A stretch of DNA of 64,000 nucleotides from Halorubellus salinus. Lineage in GTDB: Archaea > Halobacteriota > Halobacteria > Halobacteriales > Natrialbaceae. Both the position numbers and the translations under genes were made by a program. The stretch covers positions 124,001-188,000 of the forward strand of contig NZ_JAJCVI010000007.1 of NCBI RefSeq assembly GCF_020567525.1, read 5' to 3'. Below the pieces are notes generated by a model that was given only the letters and a program-made list of their open reading frames with translations, was not told the origin of the DNA and searched no databases. Below are positions 33,059-42,423 of the stretch, piece after piece (within the stretch, counting starts at the first letter, position 1; every line of letters begins with the position of its first letter).

Positions 33059-35629
33059 ATGAGCGGGCTCGTCTCCCGCTTCGTCGACGGCGTGCTCGCG
33101 CACAACGTCCTCGTCGTCGTCATCATGCTCCTGGCTTCGGCTGGCGTCGCCTACGGCGTCACCGACCTCCAGATGCAGAGCGATTCGAACGCCAGCCAGG
33201 CGATCGGAGACACCGAGGAGTACCAGAAGTACGAGTACGTCCAGGAGCACTACGCGAACCGGAGCGACGGCGCGGACGAACGCGACCCGGCGGTCGTGTA
33301 CGTGCGCGACGCGGACGGGAACGTCCTCTCGAAGGCCGCACTCTTGGACTCGCTCCGCTATCAGCGGGCGGTGCTCGAGAACGCCTCCGTCGCCGGCGCG
33401 CTCGCCGCCGACCCCGGTAACGGCGGGGTTCTCGGGGTCTCGAACGTCGTCGCGACCCGACTCGCTGGCGACCGGGACGCCACGCTGACCGCCCAGATCG
33501 CCGCCCTCGAGGACGCCGACGACAGCGAGGTCGAACGAGCGACGACGGCTGCACTCGCGGCCGGCTCGCCCGCCCTCGAACTCCTGCCGGCGACCTACGA
33601 GCCCGGCACCGCGACCGCGGACAGCCGACGCATCGTCTTCCAGTTCGCGACGGCTCCGGGCGACGAGACGACCGCCGACGCCGATGGGGCGGCCGCTGGC
33701 GCCGACCGGTCGAGCGCGACGCGACACCTCTACGAGACGGCAGGCGAGCGGTCGACGCTCGACTACTTCACGCTCGGCGACCACGCGTGGGCGGACCGCA
33801 ACCAGCAACTCAACCAGCAGACGTTCGAACTCGTCCTCCCTGCCGCGCTCCTCGCCATCGTCGCGGTGCTCGCGTTCGCGTACCGCGACCTCGTCGACGT
33901 GCTCGTGGGGTTCTTCGGCGTCCTCCTCTCGGTCCTCTGGATGTTCGGCATCCTCGGGTGGCTCGGCGTCCCCGCCGGGATGACGCTCATCATCGGGCCC
34001 GTCCTCATCGTCGGGCTGAGCGTCGACTACGGCCTCCACGTCTTCATGCGACATCGGGAGGGCCGCGACGACGAGACCGGCATCCGCGAGGCGATGAGCG
34101 GGAGCCTCAGGAGCGTCGGTGTCGCGCTCGCGGTCGTGACCGCGACCACCGCGGTCGGGTTCCTCGCGAACCTCACCACCGACTTCAACGTCATCAGACA
34201 GCTGGCGGTCGGTATCACGCTCGGCGTCGTGTCCGCGTTCATCATCTTCCTGACCCTCATCCCGGCGCTCAAGGTCACGGTCGACGGCCTCCTCGAACGC
34301 GTCGGTCTCGACCGCCGGAAACGGCCACTCGGCAAGTCCCGGTTCCTCGAACCGATCCTCGGAAGCGGCGCCGCGGTGGCGCGACGGGCCGCGCCCGCCG
34401 TCGTCGCACTCGCGCTCGTCCTCGGTGCCGCTGGCGGCGTCGCGTGGGCGGAGCTCGACCGGGAGACCGTGCAGTCGAACGCGGACGGTGTCGCGGAGTG
34501 GAAGCAGAACCTCCCGGAGCCGTTCGCCTGGGACGTCCACCCGCTCGACGGGAACGAGGACTACGTCGACCAGCACTATCGTGCCGCCGACGCGGACGCG
34601 CGGCGCACCTCGCAGTTGCTCGTCGAGGGCGACGTGACCGCTGACGGGACGTTGGACGCGCTCTCGACGGCGCGGGCGTCGGTGTCCGCGGCCGACGTGG
34701 CGTTCGAGCGCGACGGCGAGGTCGGGTACGTGTCGCCGTCGAGCGTCATGCGGTCCGTCGCCGCGACCGACGACGCGTTCGCACGGACGTTCGAGGCGGC
34801 GGACACCGACGACGACGGCGTCCCCGACCGGAACCTCGAGCGCGTCTACGACGGGCTCTACGAGGTGGCGCCCGAGCGCGCAGCGCTCGTCGTCGAGCGC
34901 GCCGACGGCGAGTACCGGTCGGTGCGGATGCTCGTTCCGGTCACGGCCGCGGCGGACCGTGACGCGCAGGTGACCGCGATGCGCGAGGCAGCGAAGGCGG
35001 TCGAGACCGACGAGGGAGCGGTTCGCGCGATCGCGGTGGGCTCGGCGAGCGTCAGCGCAGCCGAGACCCGACAGATGGCAGGCGGCATCCTTCAGACGCT
35101 CCTCGTCGCACTCGGCGCCGTGGGCCTCATCCTCTCGCTCATCTACCGCGGCGTCCAGGGGAGCGCGTCCCTCGGCGCGGTGACTGCCGTCCCCATCACG
35201 CTCGTCCTCTCGCTCGTCGTCGCCGGCATGTACGTTCTCGACATCCCGCTGACGTTACTGACCGCGCTGCTGATGAGTCTCGTGATCGGGCTCGGTATCG
35301 ATTACAACATCCACGTGAGCGACCGTTTCGCCCAGGAGCTCGACGCCGGCCGCACCGTCGACGACGCACTCCACGAGGCGGTCACTGGAACGGGCGGCGC
35401 GCTCCTCGGGAGCACGCTCACCTCCACGGGCGCGTTCGCGGCGTTGCTCCTCCACCCGCACCCCCAGATCACGAGCTTCGGTGCGCTGGTCGTGCTCGCC
35501 CTCGCCACCTCGTTCGTGGTGAGCGTCTACGTCCTCCCGAGCATGCTCTCGCTGTGGGCACGGGCCGTCCGGACCGACACCACCGACGGCGTCCTCGGAA
35601 CGACCCTGGATCCGTCGACGGGGGACTGA
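33059..35629 (+). CDS. RND/MMPL superfamily exporter (second copy)
   Basis: An 856-residue RND/MMPL exporter, about 150 residues shorter than the one at 984 because its first outside domain lacks the coiled-coil insert. It has a helix at about 15-33, a first membrane block (about 255-400) and a second (about 680-840), with outside domains between. AADTDDDGVPDRN in the second outside loop repeats the Asp-rich motif of the first exporter. VIGLGIDYNIHVSDRF is the typical RND membrane-helix-4-like sequence. It probably exports lipids or hydrophobic substances. The divergent glycosyltransferase suggests a role in building the cell surface. Base usage is like its neighbours. Confidence 0.9.
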   Translation: MSGLVSRFVDGVLAHNVLVVVIMLLASAGVAYGVTDLQMQSDSNASQAIGDTEEYQKYEYVQEHYANRSDGADERDPAVVYVRDADGNVLSKAALLDSLRYQRAVLENASVAGALAADPGNGGVLGVSNVVATRLAGDRDATLTAQIAALEDADDSEVERATTAALAAGSPALELLPATYEPGTATADSRRIVFQFATAPGDETTADADGAAAGADRSSATRHLYETAGERSTLDYFTLGDHAWADRNQQLNQQTFELVLPAALLAIVAVLAFAYRDLVDVLVGFFGVLLSVLWMFGILGWLGVPAGMTLIIGPVLIVGLSVDYGLHVFMRHREGRDDETGIREAMSGSLRSVGVALAVVTATTAVGFLANLTTDFNVIRQLAVGITLGVVSAFIIFLTLIPALKVTVDGLLERVGLDRRKRPLGKSRFLEPILGSGAAVARRAAPAVVALALVLGAAGGVAWAELDRETVQSNADGVAEWKQNLPEPFAWDVHPLDGNEDYVDQHYRAADADARRTSQLLVEGDVTADGTLDALSTARASVSAADVAFERDGEVGYVSPSSVMRSVAATDDAFARTFEAADTDDDGVPDRNLERVYDGLYEVAPERAALVVERADGEYRSVRMLVPVTAAADRDAQVTAMREAAKAVETDEGAVRAIAVGSASVSAAETRQMAGGILQTLLVALGAVGLILSLIYRGVQGSASLGAVTAVPITLVLSLVVAGMYVLDIPLTLLTALLMSLVIGLGIDYNIHVSDRFAQELDAGRTVDDALHEAVTGTGGALLGSTLTSTGAFAALLLHPHPQITSFGALVVLALATSFVVSVYVLPSMLSLWARAVRTDTTDGVLGTTLDPSTGD

Positions 35630-35708
35630 CTGCTCGCGCTTCGAGTCGCGTTCGCGGGGGGACCCGACAGTCCGAACTCGGGTCCCACCTTCCATGCGCG
35701 GGAGTCCT

Positions 35709-36899
35709 TCAGTCGTATCGAAGCAGGCGTTCGTCGGCACCGACGAACAGCCCGCCGTCCCCGACTGTGAGGCCGGTCATCGAGCGGAGCGCGACCCTGG
35801 TCGACCAGTCGACCGAGCCGTCGGCCCGCGACCGCGCCGCGAGCCTGCCCGTCGAGTCCTGCACGTACAGGCCGTCCGTTGTGCAGACTGGCGACCGCGG
35901 ATCACCGGACAGCGATGCGCGCCACCGCTCCTCGCCCGTGTCGGTCGCGAGCGCGACGAGGGACGCTCCATCCGGCCCGGCCGCGTACACGGTCGCGCCG
36001 TCGAGCACCGGGCCGTCGTGTGGCGAGTCGAACGCGGTGGTGTCGGGCGCTCGCCACCGCTCGGTGCCGTCGGCGTCGTAGCAGACCACGCCCGTCCTCG
36101 TCCCGGCGAACACGCCGTCGGCCGTCGCCGCCGGCGGCCCGACCGCCGGGTCCAGGGACTCTTGCCACGCGACGGCCTCCTCGTTTGTCGCTATCGCGTA
36201 GAGCCCGCCCCCGGTCATCACGCAGTACGCGCGGCCGTCCGCCACGACCGGTGGGCCGGCGTCCTCTCCGCCCAGGGCCACCCGCCACCGCACGCTCCCG
36301 TCGTCGGTCGCGAGCGCCCAGAGCGTCTGCGGTCGCTCGGGATGCTGGCCAACGACGTACACGGTGTCGTCGGCCACGCCCGGCGCAGTGAGCCGATTCG
36401 TCTCCACCGGTGGCTCGGCCACCCACCGCGCCTCGCCGGTCCTGGCGTCGAGCGCGAACACGGCGCTCGAACGCGTCGCGTACAACCGATCGCGGACCAC
36501 CGTCACCGGTGCGGGATTCAACTCGGACTCGCGCGGGTCGTACGCCCAACGGCGCTCGCCGTCGGCGGTGAACCCCGAGAGTCCGTTGACGGCGTTCGTG
36601 AACACCGTCTCGCCGAGCACCGTCGGGCGGGCCGGCGACCCGAGCGTCCGCTCGGTCGCCCACTGCTCCGTCGGCGACGCCGAGGGCCCACTCGAAACCG
36701 CCGCAGTGCCGGTGTTCGCCGCGTCGTACCGAACCATTCGCGCCGTCGCGTCGCTCCCGAACTCGGAGTTCGAGAAGCCATCGCCGGTCACGGTACCGCC
36801 CCGCGACTGGTTGTCGTCGCGCAGGAACGAGGTGCATCCCGCGAGAGTCGTCAAGCCGGCGGCAGCCAGCACCGACCGGCGCGTCCGTCTGGAGGGCAT
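35709..36899 (-). CDS. PQQ-like beta-propeller lipoprotein
   Basis: A 396-residue secreted protein. The N-terminus SRRTRRSVLAAAGLTTLAGC has a twin Arg, a hydrophobic stretch and a lipobox ending at Cys22, so it is exported folded by Tat and lipid-anchored. Residues 75-390 contain repeats with the PQQ propeller pattern (ALDARTGEARW, ATDDGSVRWRVAL, YDADGTERWR, ADGSVDWS), about seven blades. It has no PQQ ligand set of a dehydrogenase, so it more likely works as a scaffold or binding protein. It converges with the RND exporter, with about 80 bases between stops, and could be its outside partner by function, which is inference. Confidence 0.87.
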   Translation of the reverse strand: MPSRRTRRSVLAAAGLTTLAGCTSFLRDDNQSRGGTVTGDGFSNSEFGSDATARMVRYDAANTGTAAVSSGPSASPTEQWATERTLGSPARPTVLGETVFTNAVNGLSGFTADGERRWAYDPRESELNPAPVTVVRDRLYATRSSAVFALDARTGEARWVAEPPVETNRLTAPGVADDTVYVVGQHPERPQTLWALATDDGSVRWRVALGGEDAGPPVVADGRAYCVMTGGGLYAIATNEEAVAWQESLDPAVGPPAATADGVFAGTRTGVVCYDADGTERWRAPDTTAFDSPHDGPVLDGATVYAAGPDGASLVALATDTGEERWRASLSGDPRSPVCTTDGLYVQDSTGRLAARSRADGSVDWSTRVALRSMTGLTVGDGGLFVGADERLLRYD

Positions 36900-37043
36900 C
36901 GAGACAGGCTACCGGACGCGGCCGGAAAGGACTAGCGTCGACGGACCTCCGGACCCGGACCAGCCCGGGAGGGTCGACGGACCTCAGGACCAGCCCGGGT
37001 GTCGCCGCCTGCACGGTCGCGCTGCGGTGCGGGAACGGCGACG

Positions 37044-38396
37044 CTACTCCGTCCGATGGTCGAACGTGACGCGCACCGTCTCGTCGGGCCTGACCGTCGA
37101 CCCGACGTCCTGGCCGACCGCTCCGTGGTCGTGCGTGACGCGGCAGCGTCGAGCTATCGTCGCCAGCGCGAGTTGTAACTCCATCCGCGCGAACCGCATC
37201 CCGATGCAGTGCCGCGGACCGCCACCGAACGGGAAGTACGCGTACTCCGGGCGGTCCCCCGGCGGGTCCGCGACGTCGTCCCACCGCGACGGGTCGAACT
37301 CGAGTGGCGCGTCCCACCACCGGTCGTCGGTGTGGACGTGGAACTGCGGGAGGACCACGAACGTGTCCGCTGGCACGCGATACCCGCCAAGTTCGACCTG
37401 CTCGTCGGTCTCCCTGAAGATGGCGGCCGCCGGCGGATACCGGCGCAACGTCTCCCGGAGTATTTGCCGAGTGTACTCGAGCGCCGGGAGGTCCGCGAGC
37501 GTCGCGTACGGGCCGTCGACGACCGCGTCGACCTCGGCCACGAGCCGAGCCCGGACCTCGGGCTTCCGCCCGAGTTCGTACAGCGCCCACGTCAGCGCAC
37601 TGGCGCTGGTCTCGTGGCCCGCGAACAGGAACGTCACGAGCTGACTCCGTACCTCGCGTTCGGTCGGCCCCGCTCCCTCGGCATCCCCGCCGCCGGCGTT
37701 CAGCAGGAGCGACAGGAGGTCGTCACCGTCCGCGTCCGCCGACCGGTCCGCGAGCACGTCGTCGACCACGCCCTCGAGTCGCTCGATACCGCGACGATAC
37801 CGGCGGTTCTTCGGCGTCGGCAGCCAGTCCGGGACGCTGACCACGACCGGATTCTCGCTGCTTCGTTCCCGGATCGCTTCGGCGGCGGCCCGCACCGCCC
37901 GTCGGTGCTCGTCGGTATCGATGCCGAACAGCGTCTTCCCGAGCACCCGGAGCGTGTACGTCGACGTCGCCTCCAGCAGGTCGACGCTCCCGGGTTCGGC
38001 CACCCACTCGTCCGCCGTTGCGGCCGCGTACTCGCCCATCGTCTCGGCGTACGTCTCGATCCGCTCCCGGTAGAACATCGGCTGCAAGCGCTCTCGCTGC
38101 CGCTGCCACTGCTCGCCGTCGCTCAACAGCAACCCCTCAGAGAGCACGTCCACGCCCCCGTTCTGGTCGGGTTTCCGGAACCGGTCGAACTGCTCGACGA
38201 GGACCGACTCGATGACGTCCGGGTGGAGGACGCCAACCATGTCGATCGGTCCGAGCGAGAACCGCACGACGTCGCCGTGTCCCGCCACGTCGTCGTAGAA
38301 CGCGTAGGGTTCGCGAGCGAACGCCACCGCGCTCCCGAGCACCGGCAGCCCGCGTCGCTCGGGCGGGAGGGGCCGGCGCTGCGCGTTCCCACTCAT
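37044..38396 (-). CDS. cytochrome P450 monooxygenase
   Basis: A 450-residue soluble P450. The I-helix oxygen-activating motif is FAGHETSA (Thr263), followed by the ExxR pair in RETLRRYPP. The heme loop FPFGGGPRHCIG puts the heme ligand at Cys397. The order and length are normal, so it should be active. It is close to the fatty-acid hydroxylase or carotenoid-modifying groups by its heme loop, but the substrate is unknown. A redox partner gene is not adjacent. The start overlaps the stop of a 48-codon frame as ATGA, and that frame is preceded by the GTYTC-N7-GARAC element, so the P450 joins the same regulon as the sensor, exporter and kinase genes. Confidence 0.92.
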   Translation of the reverse strand: MSGNAQRRPLPPERRGLPVLGSAVAFAREPYAFYDDVAGHGDVVRFSLGPIDMVGVLHPDVIESVLVEQFDRFRKPDQNGGVDVLSEGLLLSDGEQWQRQRERLQPMFYRERIETYAETMGEYAAATADEWVAEPGSVDLLEATSTYTLRVLGKTLFGIDTDEHRRAVRAAAEAIRERSSENPVVVSVPDWLPTPKNRRYRRGIERLEGVVDDVLADRSADADGDDLLSLLLNAGGGDAEGAGPTEREVRSQLVTFLFAGHETSASALTWALYELGRKPEVRARLVAEVDAVVDGPYATLADLPALEYTRQILRETLRRYPPAAAIFRETDEQVELGGYRVPADTFVVLPQFHVHTDDRWWDAPLEFDPSRWDDVADPPGDRPEYAYFPFGGGPRHCIGMRFARMELQLALATIARRCRVTHDHGAVGQDVGSTVRPDETVRVTFDHRTE

Positions 38397-38539
38397 CGCC
38401 CCGCAAGTGCCGCCGCTTGGTCCAACTCGCCGTGCCTCTCACGCCGCTTCGGTCGGGGCGCTGCGCGCCACCTGCTGGTCGACTGGTCGAGCGCGGGCAC
38501 GAGAACCCGCTCGCCGTGAACGGACGGTCGCTGTTGCAT
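38393..38539 (-). CDS. 48-residue leader frame coupled to P450
   Basis: A 48-codon frame (MQQRPSVHGERVLVPALDQ...) whose TGA overlaps the P450 ATG as ATGA. It is basic and without membrane helix, atypical for a haloarchaeal protein, so its product may not matter. However, the start codon sits 43 bases after the shared palindrome and about 28 bases after a TATA-like CAATAT, exactly as start codons of the other members do. Translation of this short frame would deliver ribosomes to the P450 start. It may be a true small protein, a translational leader or an accident. Confidence 0.42.
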   Translation of the reverse strand: MQQRPSVHGERVLVPALDQSTSRWRAAPRPKRRERHGELDQAAALAGR

Positions 38540-38562
38540 CGAGCGGACAGACCGACCGAACG

Positions 38563-38599
38563 ATATTGGTACCCGAGTGCGCGTTTCACGCACAGAAAC
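38563..38599 (-). promoter_or_regulatory. palindromic element GTYTC-N7-GARAC, copy 5, with TATA
   Basis: On the minus strand GTTTCTGTGCGTGAAAC (38599-38583) is the most symmetric copy, GTTTC with GAAAC. A TATA-like CAATAT (38568-38563) follows, then the ATG at 38539. The flanking bases extend the hairpin (GCGC...GCGC). Confidence 0.65.
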
Positions 38600-38652
38600 A
38601 GCGCACAGGCCGTGGAGCGACCGTGAACCGTCGGGCGTGCCCGTGGGGCCCG

Positions 38653-39237
38653 TCAGTACTCGTTCCGGTCGATCCCGTCGAACGACGACAACAACGCCTC
38701 GGCGTCGGGCAGCAACGCCCGGATGCGGTCCTCGACGACCTCGAGTCGCGATTCCAGGTCCGCGAGTTCCCCGTCGTCCTCGACGGGTCTCGCCGGCAGT
38801 TGCGCGTCGACGACCGCCCGCGTCGACTCGAGACTGAAGTACTCGCCGAGCAGCTCGTACGCGAGAACCTGGCACTGCTGGTCGACGACCGCGAGCAGGT
38901 CCTCGCGGTCGACCGGTTTCGAGAGGTAGTCGTCGAACGGCATGTCGAGCACGCCCAGTCCCGGGTCGATCGCCGTCACCATGATGACCCGCGTCTCGAG
39001 GTCTCGGTCCCGGATCCGTTCGAGCACCTCGTCGCCGGACATCTCGGGCATGTGTCGGTCGAGCAGGACGACGTCCGGCACGCGGCCCTCGTCCAGAGCG
39101 TCGAGTGCTTCCGTGCCGCTGTGCGCGACCGACACGTCCGCGACGTCCTCGAGGCGGAGCGCGTACGCGTCAGCGACCGTCTTCTCGTCGTCGACCATCA
39201 GCACCCGCGGGTCCGGCACACGCATCCCCTCACTCAT
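38653..39237 (-). CDS. response regulator with HalX domain
   Basis: A 194-residue protein. Residues 9-115 form a receiver domain with the acidic pair Asp16-Asp17, phospho-acceptor Asp60 (VVLLDRHMP), Thr88 and Lys107. Residues 120-190 form a helical HalX domain, a haloarchaeal output module of unknown action. The start at 39237 follows a TATA-like CTATTTG on the minus strand (39271-39265). It is divergent from the 7TM histidine kinase at 39390, with 150 bases between, which makes that kinase its likely partner. Confidence 0.92.
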   Translation of the reverse strand: MSEGMRVPDPRVLMVDDEKTVADAYALRLEDVADVSVAHSGTEALDALDEGRVPDVVLLDRHMPEMSGDEVLERIRDRDLETRVIMVTAIDPGLGVLDMPFDDYLSKPVDREDLLAVVDQQCQVLAYELLGEYFSLESTRAVVDAQLPARPVEDDGELADLESRLEVVEDRIRALLPDAEALLSSFDGIDRNEY

Positions 39238-39389
39238 GTCGGTCGCTGGTTGACGCTCCGTGCACAAATAGTCCGTTGTACTCGCTCCACCGAGCGCCTG
39301 GAACTCTCGGAGCGCCCGCCCGTGCCCGCGGCCGCCACGCGGTGCCCACCACCCGAACTTATTGTCGAGCGAACAGAATCGCCGACACG

Positions 39390-41021
39390 ATGGTCTCCTC
39401 CGTCGACGTCCTCCTCGCCCTCGGACTCCTCGCCGGGGGCGTCCTCTACTGGTTCGGGTATCGCGCGTCCCGCCTCTCGAACCGCCTCGGGCGGCGCTCG
39501 TTCGTCGCGTTCACCGCGCTGCTCGGCACCGGTTGCGTCGTCCCCGCCCTGGCCGGGTTCGCGCCGTCCGTGCTCCCGCTCGGCGGAGACGGTGGGTCCT
39601 GGACGCAACTCCCGCTCCTGTTCTGGCTCCTCTCGACGTTCCCCTGGTTCGTGTTCGCGGTCAGGTACACCGGCACGCGGACGAGCATCCCCGTCCACGT
39701 CCTCGCACTCGCAGGCCTACCGCATCTTCTCATCTTCGTGGAACTCGCCGTCTCCATCGCCGGCGTCGGTAGCGAGGCCTTCAGCGCCATCGGGTCGGTC
39801 GTCTTCGTCTACATCATCTCGCTCGCCGTCGCTGGCACCTACCTGCTCTTCCAGAACAGTTACTCCTACGAGCACGTCGCGCTGGGACAGGCCAGTAGCC
39901 TGAGCGTGGCCGCGATCGGGACGCTCATGATCTGGAACCTCATCGGCCAACAGACCGGCTCGGGCGCGGGAAAGGCCGGAGCGTACGCTGCAGGCGCACT
40001 CGGCGCCGCGGCCGGCGTCGCACTCGCGTGGCATCGCTACGACCTCTTCGACTCCACGCCGTCCATCGGAACGCTCGGCGAACGGGCACTCACCCGGGAG
40101 ACCGACGACCTGATGTTCGTCGTCGACAGCGACGACCGCATCGTCGAGCTCAACGAGACCGCCGTTCGAGCGCTCTCCCGGACGCGCACCTCCGCCATCG
40201 GGTCGTCGGTCGCGGCCCTCCTCGGGCAGGATAGCGAGCAACTACGAGACGTCGAGACGGTGACCGTCCAGACGACCGAGGGAAGGCGACAGTACGACCC
40301 GCAGGTGTCGACCGTGTCGGACCACTACGACAACGACATCGGCGCGACCATCAGCCTCCGCGACGTCACCGAACGCGAACTCCGCGAGCAGCGACTCGCC
40401 GTCCTGAACCGCGTTCTCAGGCACAACCTGCGGAACGAGGTCGACGTCGTGAAGAGTCACGCCGAGGCACTCGCGGGGCGAGGCGAAGCCGTCTCTTCGA
40501 TCATCGACGCGGCGGACACCATCGCGGCTCTCGGGCAGCGAGCCCACCGGATCGACCAGTACGTGTCGGAGTCGACTGGGGACGTCACCGTCGACCTGGA
40601 CGCGCTAACTCGGTCGGTCCTGGATTCGATCGACGTCGACGAGACCGCGGTGTCCGTCTCGGTCGACTGTCCGGCGGACGCGACGGTCACGACGGACCGC
40701 CGGGCGGTCATCGGTGCGCTCGAGAGCGCACTCGACAACGCCGTCAGCTACGCCGAGTCGACTGTCACGGTGACTCTCGACCCACAACCGGATGGATGCG
40801 TGGTCCGCGTCGTCGACGATGGTCCGGGGATTCCCGACTGGGAGCTCGCGTCACTGGACGCCGGCACGGAATCGTCGCTCCAGCACTCCACTGGACTCGG
40901 CCTCTGGCAGCTCAAGTGGGCCGTCACGATCCTGAACGGCGACCTGTCGTTCGATACGACCGACGGCACGACCGTCCAACTGTTCGTTCCCGACCGTGGC
41001 GTCGAGCGAGCGGATACCTGA
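39390..41021 (+). CDS. histidine kinase with N-terminal 7TM sensor and PAS domain
   Basis: A 543-residue membrane kinase, paralogous to the one at 27833. About seven helices fill residues 1-225, then comes a PAS domain (230-325), phospho-acceptor His345 in LNRVLRHNLRNEVD, and a catalytic domain with an N box (ALDNAVSY), a G1 box (DDGPGIPDW) and G2 (STGLGLWQLKW). A TATA-like CTTATTG (39358-39364) stands about 28 bases before ATG 39390, so the mRNA is leaderless. It is divergent from the HalX response regulator, its probable partner. The sensed signal is not known. The 7TM part may sense a lipid, a peptide or the membrane state. Confidence 0.9.
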   Translation: MVSSVDVLLALGLLAGGVLYWFGYRASRLSNRLGRRSFVAFTALLGTGCVVPALAGFAPSVLPLGGDGGSWTQLPLLFWLLSTFPWFVFAVRYTGTRTSIPVHVLALAGLPHLLIFVELAVSIAGVGSEAFSAIGSVVFVYIISLAVAGTYLLFQNSYSYEHVALGQASSLSVAAIGTLMIWNLIGQQTGSGAGKAGAYAAGALGAAAGVALAWHRYDLFDSTPSIGTLGERALTRETDDLMFVVDSDDRIVELNETAVRALSRTRTSAIGSSVAALLGQDSEQLRDVETVTVQTTEGRRQYDPQVSTVSDHYDNDIGATISLRDVTERELREQRLAVLNRVLRHNLRNEVDVVKSHAEALAGRGEAVSSIIDAADTIAALGQRAHRIDQYVSESTGDVTVDLDALTRSVLDSIDVDETAVSVSVDCPADATVTTDRRAVIGALESALDNAVSYAESTVTVTLDPQPDGCVVRVVDDGPGIPDWELASLDAGTESSLQHSTGLGLWQLKWAVTILNGDLSFDTTDGTTVQLFVPDRGVERADT

Positions 41022-41166
41022 CCGCGCCGACTCGCGTTCACGCGTCTCAGTCCGTCGCCGGATCGAGGGGTGAACGGGAGGTAAGTGAGGAGTACGCACC
41101 CCCTGCCTCGTAGAGACGTGGAACGGGAATCCACGCGAAAGCCTCGAGGCTTACCCCCGACGCGGT

Positions 41167-41541
41167 CTACTCCGCATCGTCGTCCGAACCCAGGCTCCGG
41201 GCATTCTCATCGATACGTTCGGCCCGCTGCTGGTGTTTCCGCTCTCGCTGTTCGACCTCCCGTAGTGCCTCCCGTGGCTTCTCCAGCCGGGAGCGATCCG
41301 TATCGAGTTCGGACACCGCGTCCAAGGCGGCCTCGAGTGTCTCCTGTGCCGCTGTCCGCTCGGCTACCACGTCCCTCGCTCGGGCGACCCAGATGAGGGC
41401 CTCGGCCGTCAGTTCGGACTGCTGCTCGGCGACGGTCTCGACGGCTGCGGTCAGCTCGTCCGGTTCCTTCCCTGGGAGTTCACCGGGGCAGACAGAGACA
41501 CCCTCAAACTCACTCGAACCATCACTCGACCCGACGGGCAC
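41167..41541 (-). CDS. unknown coiled-coil protein
   Basis: A 124-residue acidic protein. After a 25-residue polar lead it is almost wholly helical with heptad patterns (ELTAAVETVAEQQSELTAEA, SRLEKPREALREVEQREREH-like), so it is a coiled coil without membrane helix. I recognise no family. Composition fits haloarchaeal coding sequence. It lies between the kinase and a degraded region; whether it is a complete gene or the end of an older one is unclear. Confidence 0.58.
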   Translation of the reverse strand: MPVGSSDGSSEFEGVSVCPGELPGKEPDELTAAVETVAEQQSELTAEALIWVARARDVVAERTAAQETLEAALDAVSELDTDRSRLEKPREALREVEQRERKHQQRAERIDENARSLGSDDDAE

Positions 41542-42423
41542 CGACTAACCAACTCCCCTTCGCTCCCACAGAGAGAGAGACCAAGCGTCCTCGAAGATAG
41601 CCCCAATCATACCGCCTTGCGTCCGAGAATACCACCAACCGATGCCCGAATCTCAGTTTTTCCACTACAGCAGCGTGCAAGCGAACCTATCGTGGCTCAT
41701 TCCGCTCTTGGATAGCCGTGATTGAAGCCCAGCGCAAAGGGCAAAATGCTATCTCACTATCCACAAAAGGAACGGCATCGCTGCTGCACAGGGCGTCGAA
41801 AGTCCGCGGTTCGGGAACTCCGATGTATCCTCGGGGAGCAGGCCATCGATCAGTGAGCGGAGGGTGGAGAAGACCGTTGTCGCGTCTCTGATAGCGGTGG
41901 TGGCCCGGTTGAGACGTCGTCTAGGGGAGTCGCAGTAGACGAGACCGCGATGAACATCACTGCCACATAGTCTTGTGCATATAATGAAGTATTGACTGGC
42001 ATGAAGTTGGGTCTCGACGTGCAGTTGTACGGACGGATTGGAACTGAGATAGTGGCTTCGTTCCTGCATGGGCTCCGCGGGGAACATAATCCATCCGGGA
42101 CAAGCAACTTCATCCATAGGTCTGGCTATCGGTCCGTTGTTGCCCGGTTAGTATCGAGAGGAGGGTCAACCAGACCGACCGGAACTTCGTCGAATGATGG
42201 TTTCATAGCCTCAGGATGCGTATCGGCCGTTTCCGTCACTCGTGGGTGGATAAGCCGGGAGTCGTCTGCGAGTAATATTGGGCATTTGGTGAACTACTAC
42301 AACCGCTAAAGGACGCCTCTACCTCTCGACGGACGAACGCGAGCTGACGAAGTGCTGGACCGGACAGTGCCGACAGCAAGAGTATAACCGACGAACAGTC
42401 AACAATTTCATATAAACCGCGAA
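41542..42423. other. degraded, AT-richer region
   Basis: Nearly 900 bases of lower GC than the surrounding DNA without an intact gene. A minus-strand frame (41749-42117) contains RRLNRATTAIRDATTVFSTL and then RSLIDGLLPED, which looks protein-like and may be the tail of a lost gene, but no family was recognised. TATA-like sequences at 42381 and 42410 precede the SMC-related pseudogene. Confidence 0.5.

Noticed and set aside
32734-33126. N-terminal extension of the glycosyltransferase
   Set aside because: It would run through the promoter region and overlap the divergent exporter gene, and it has no glycosyltransferase character.
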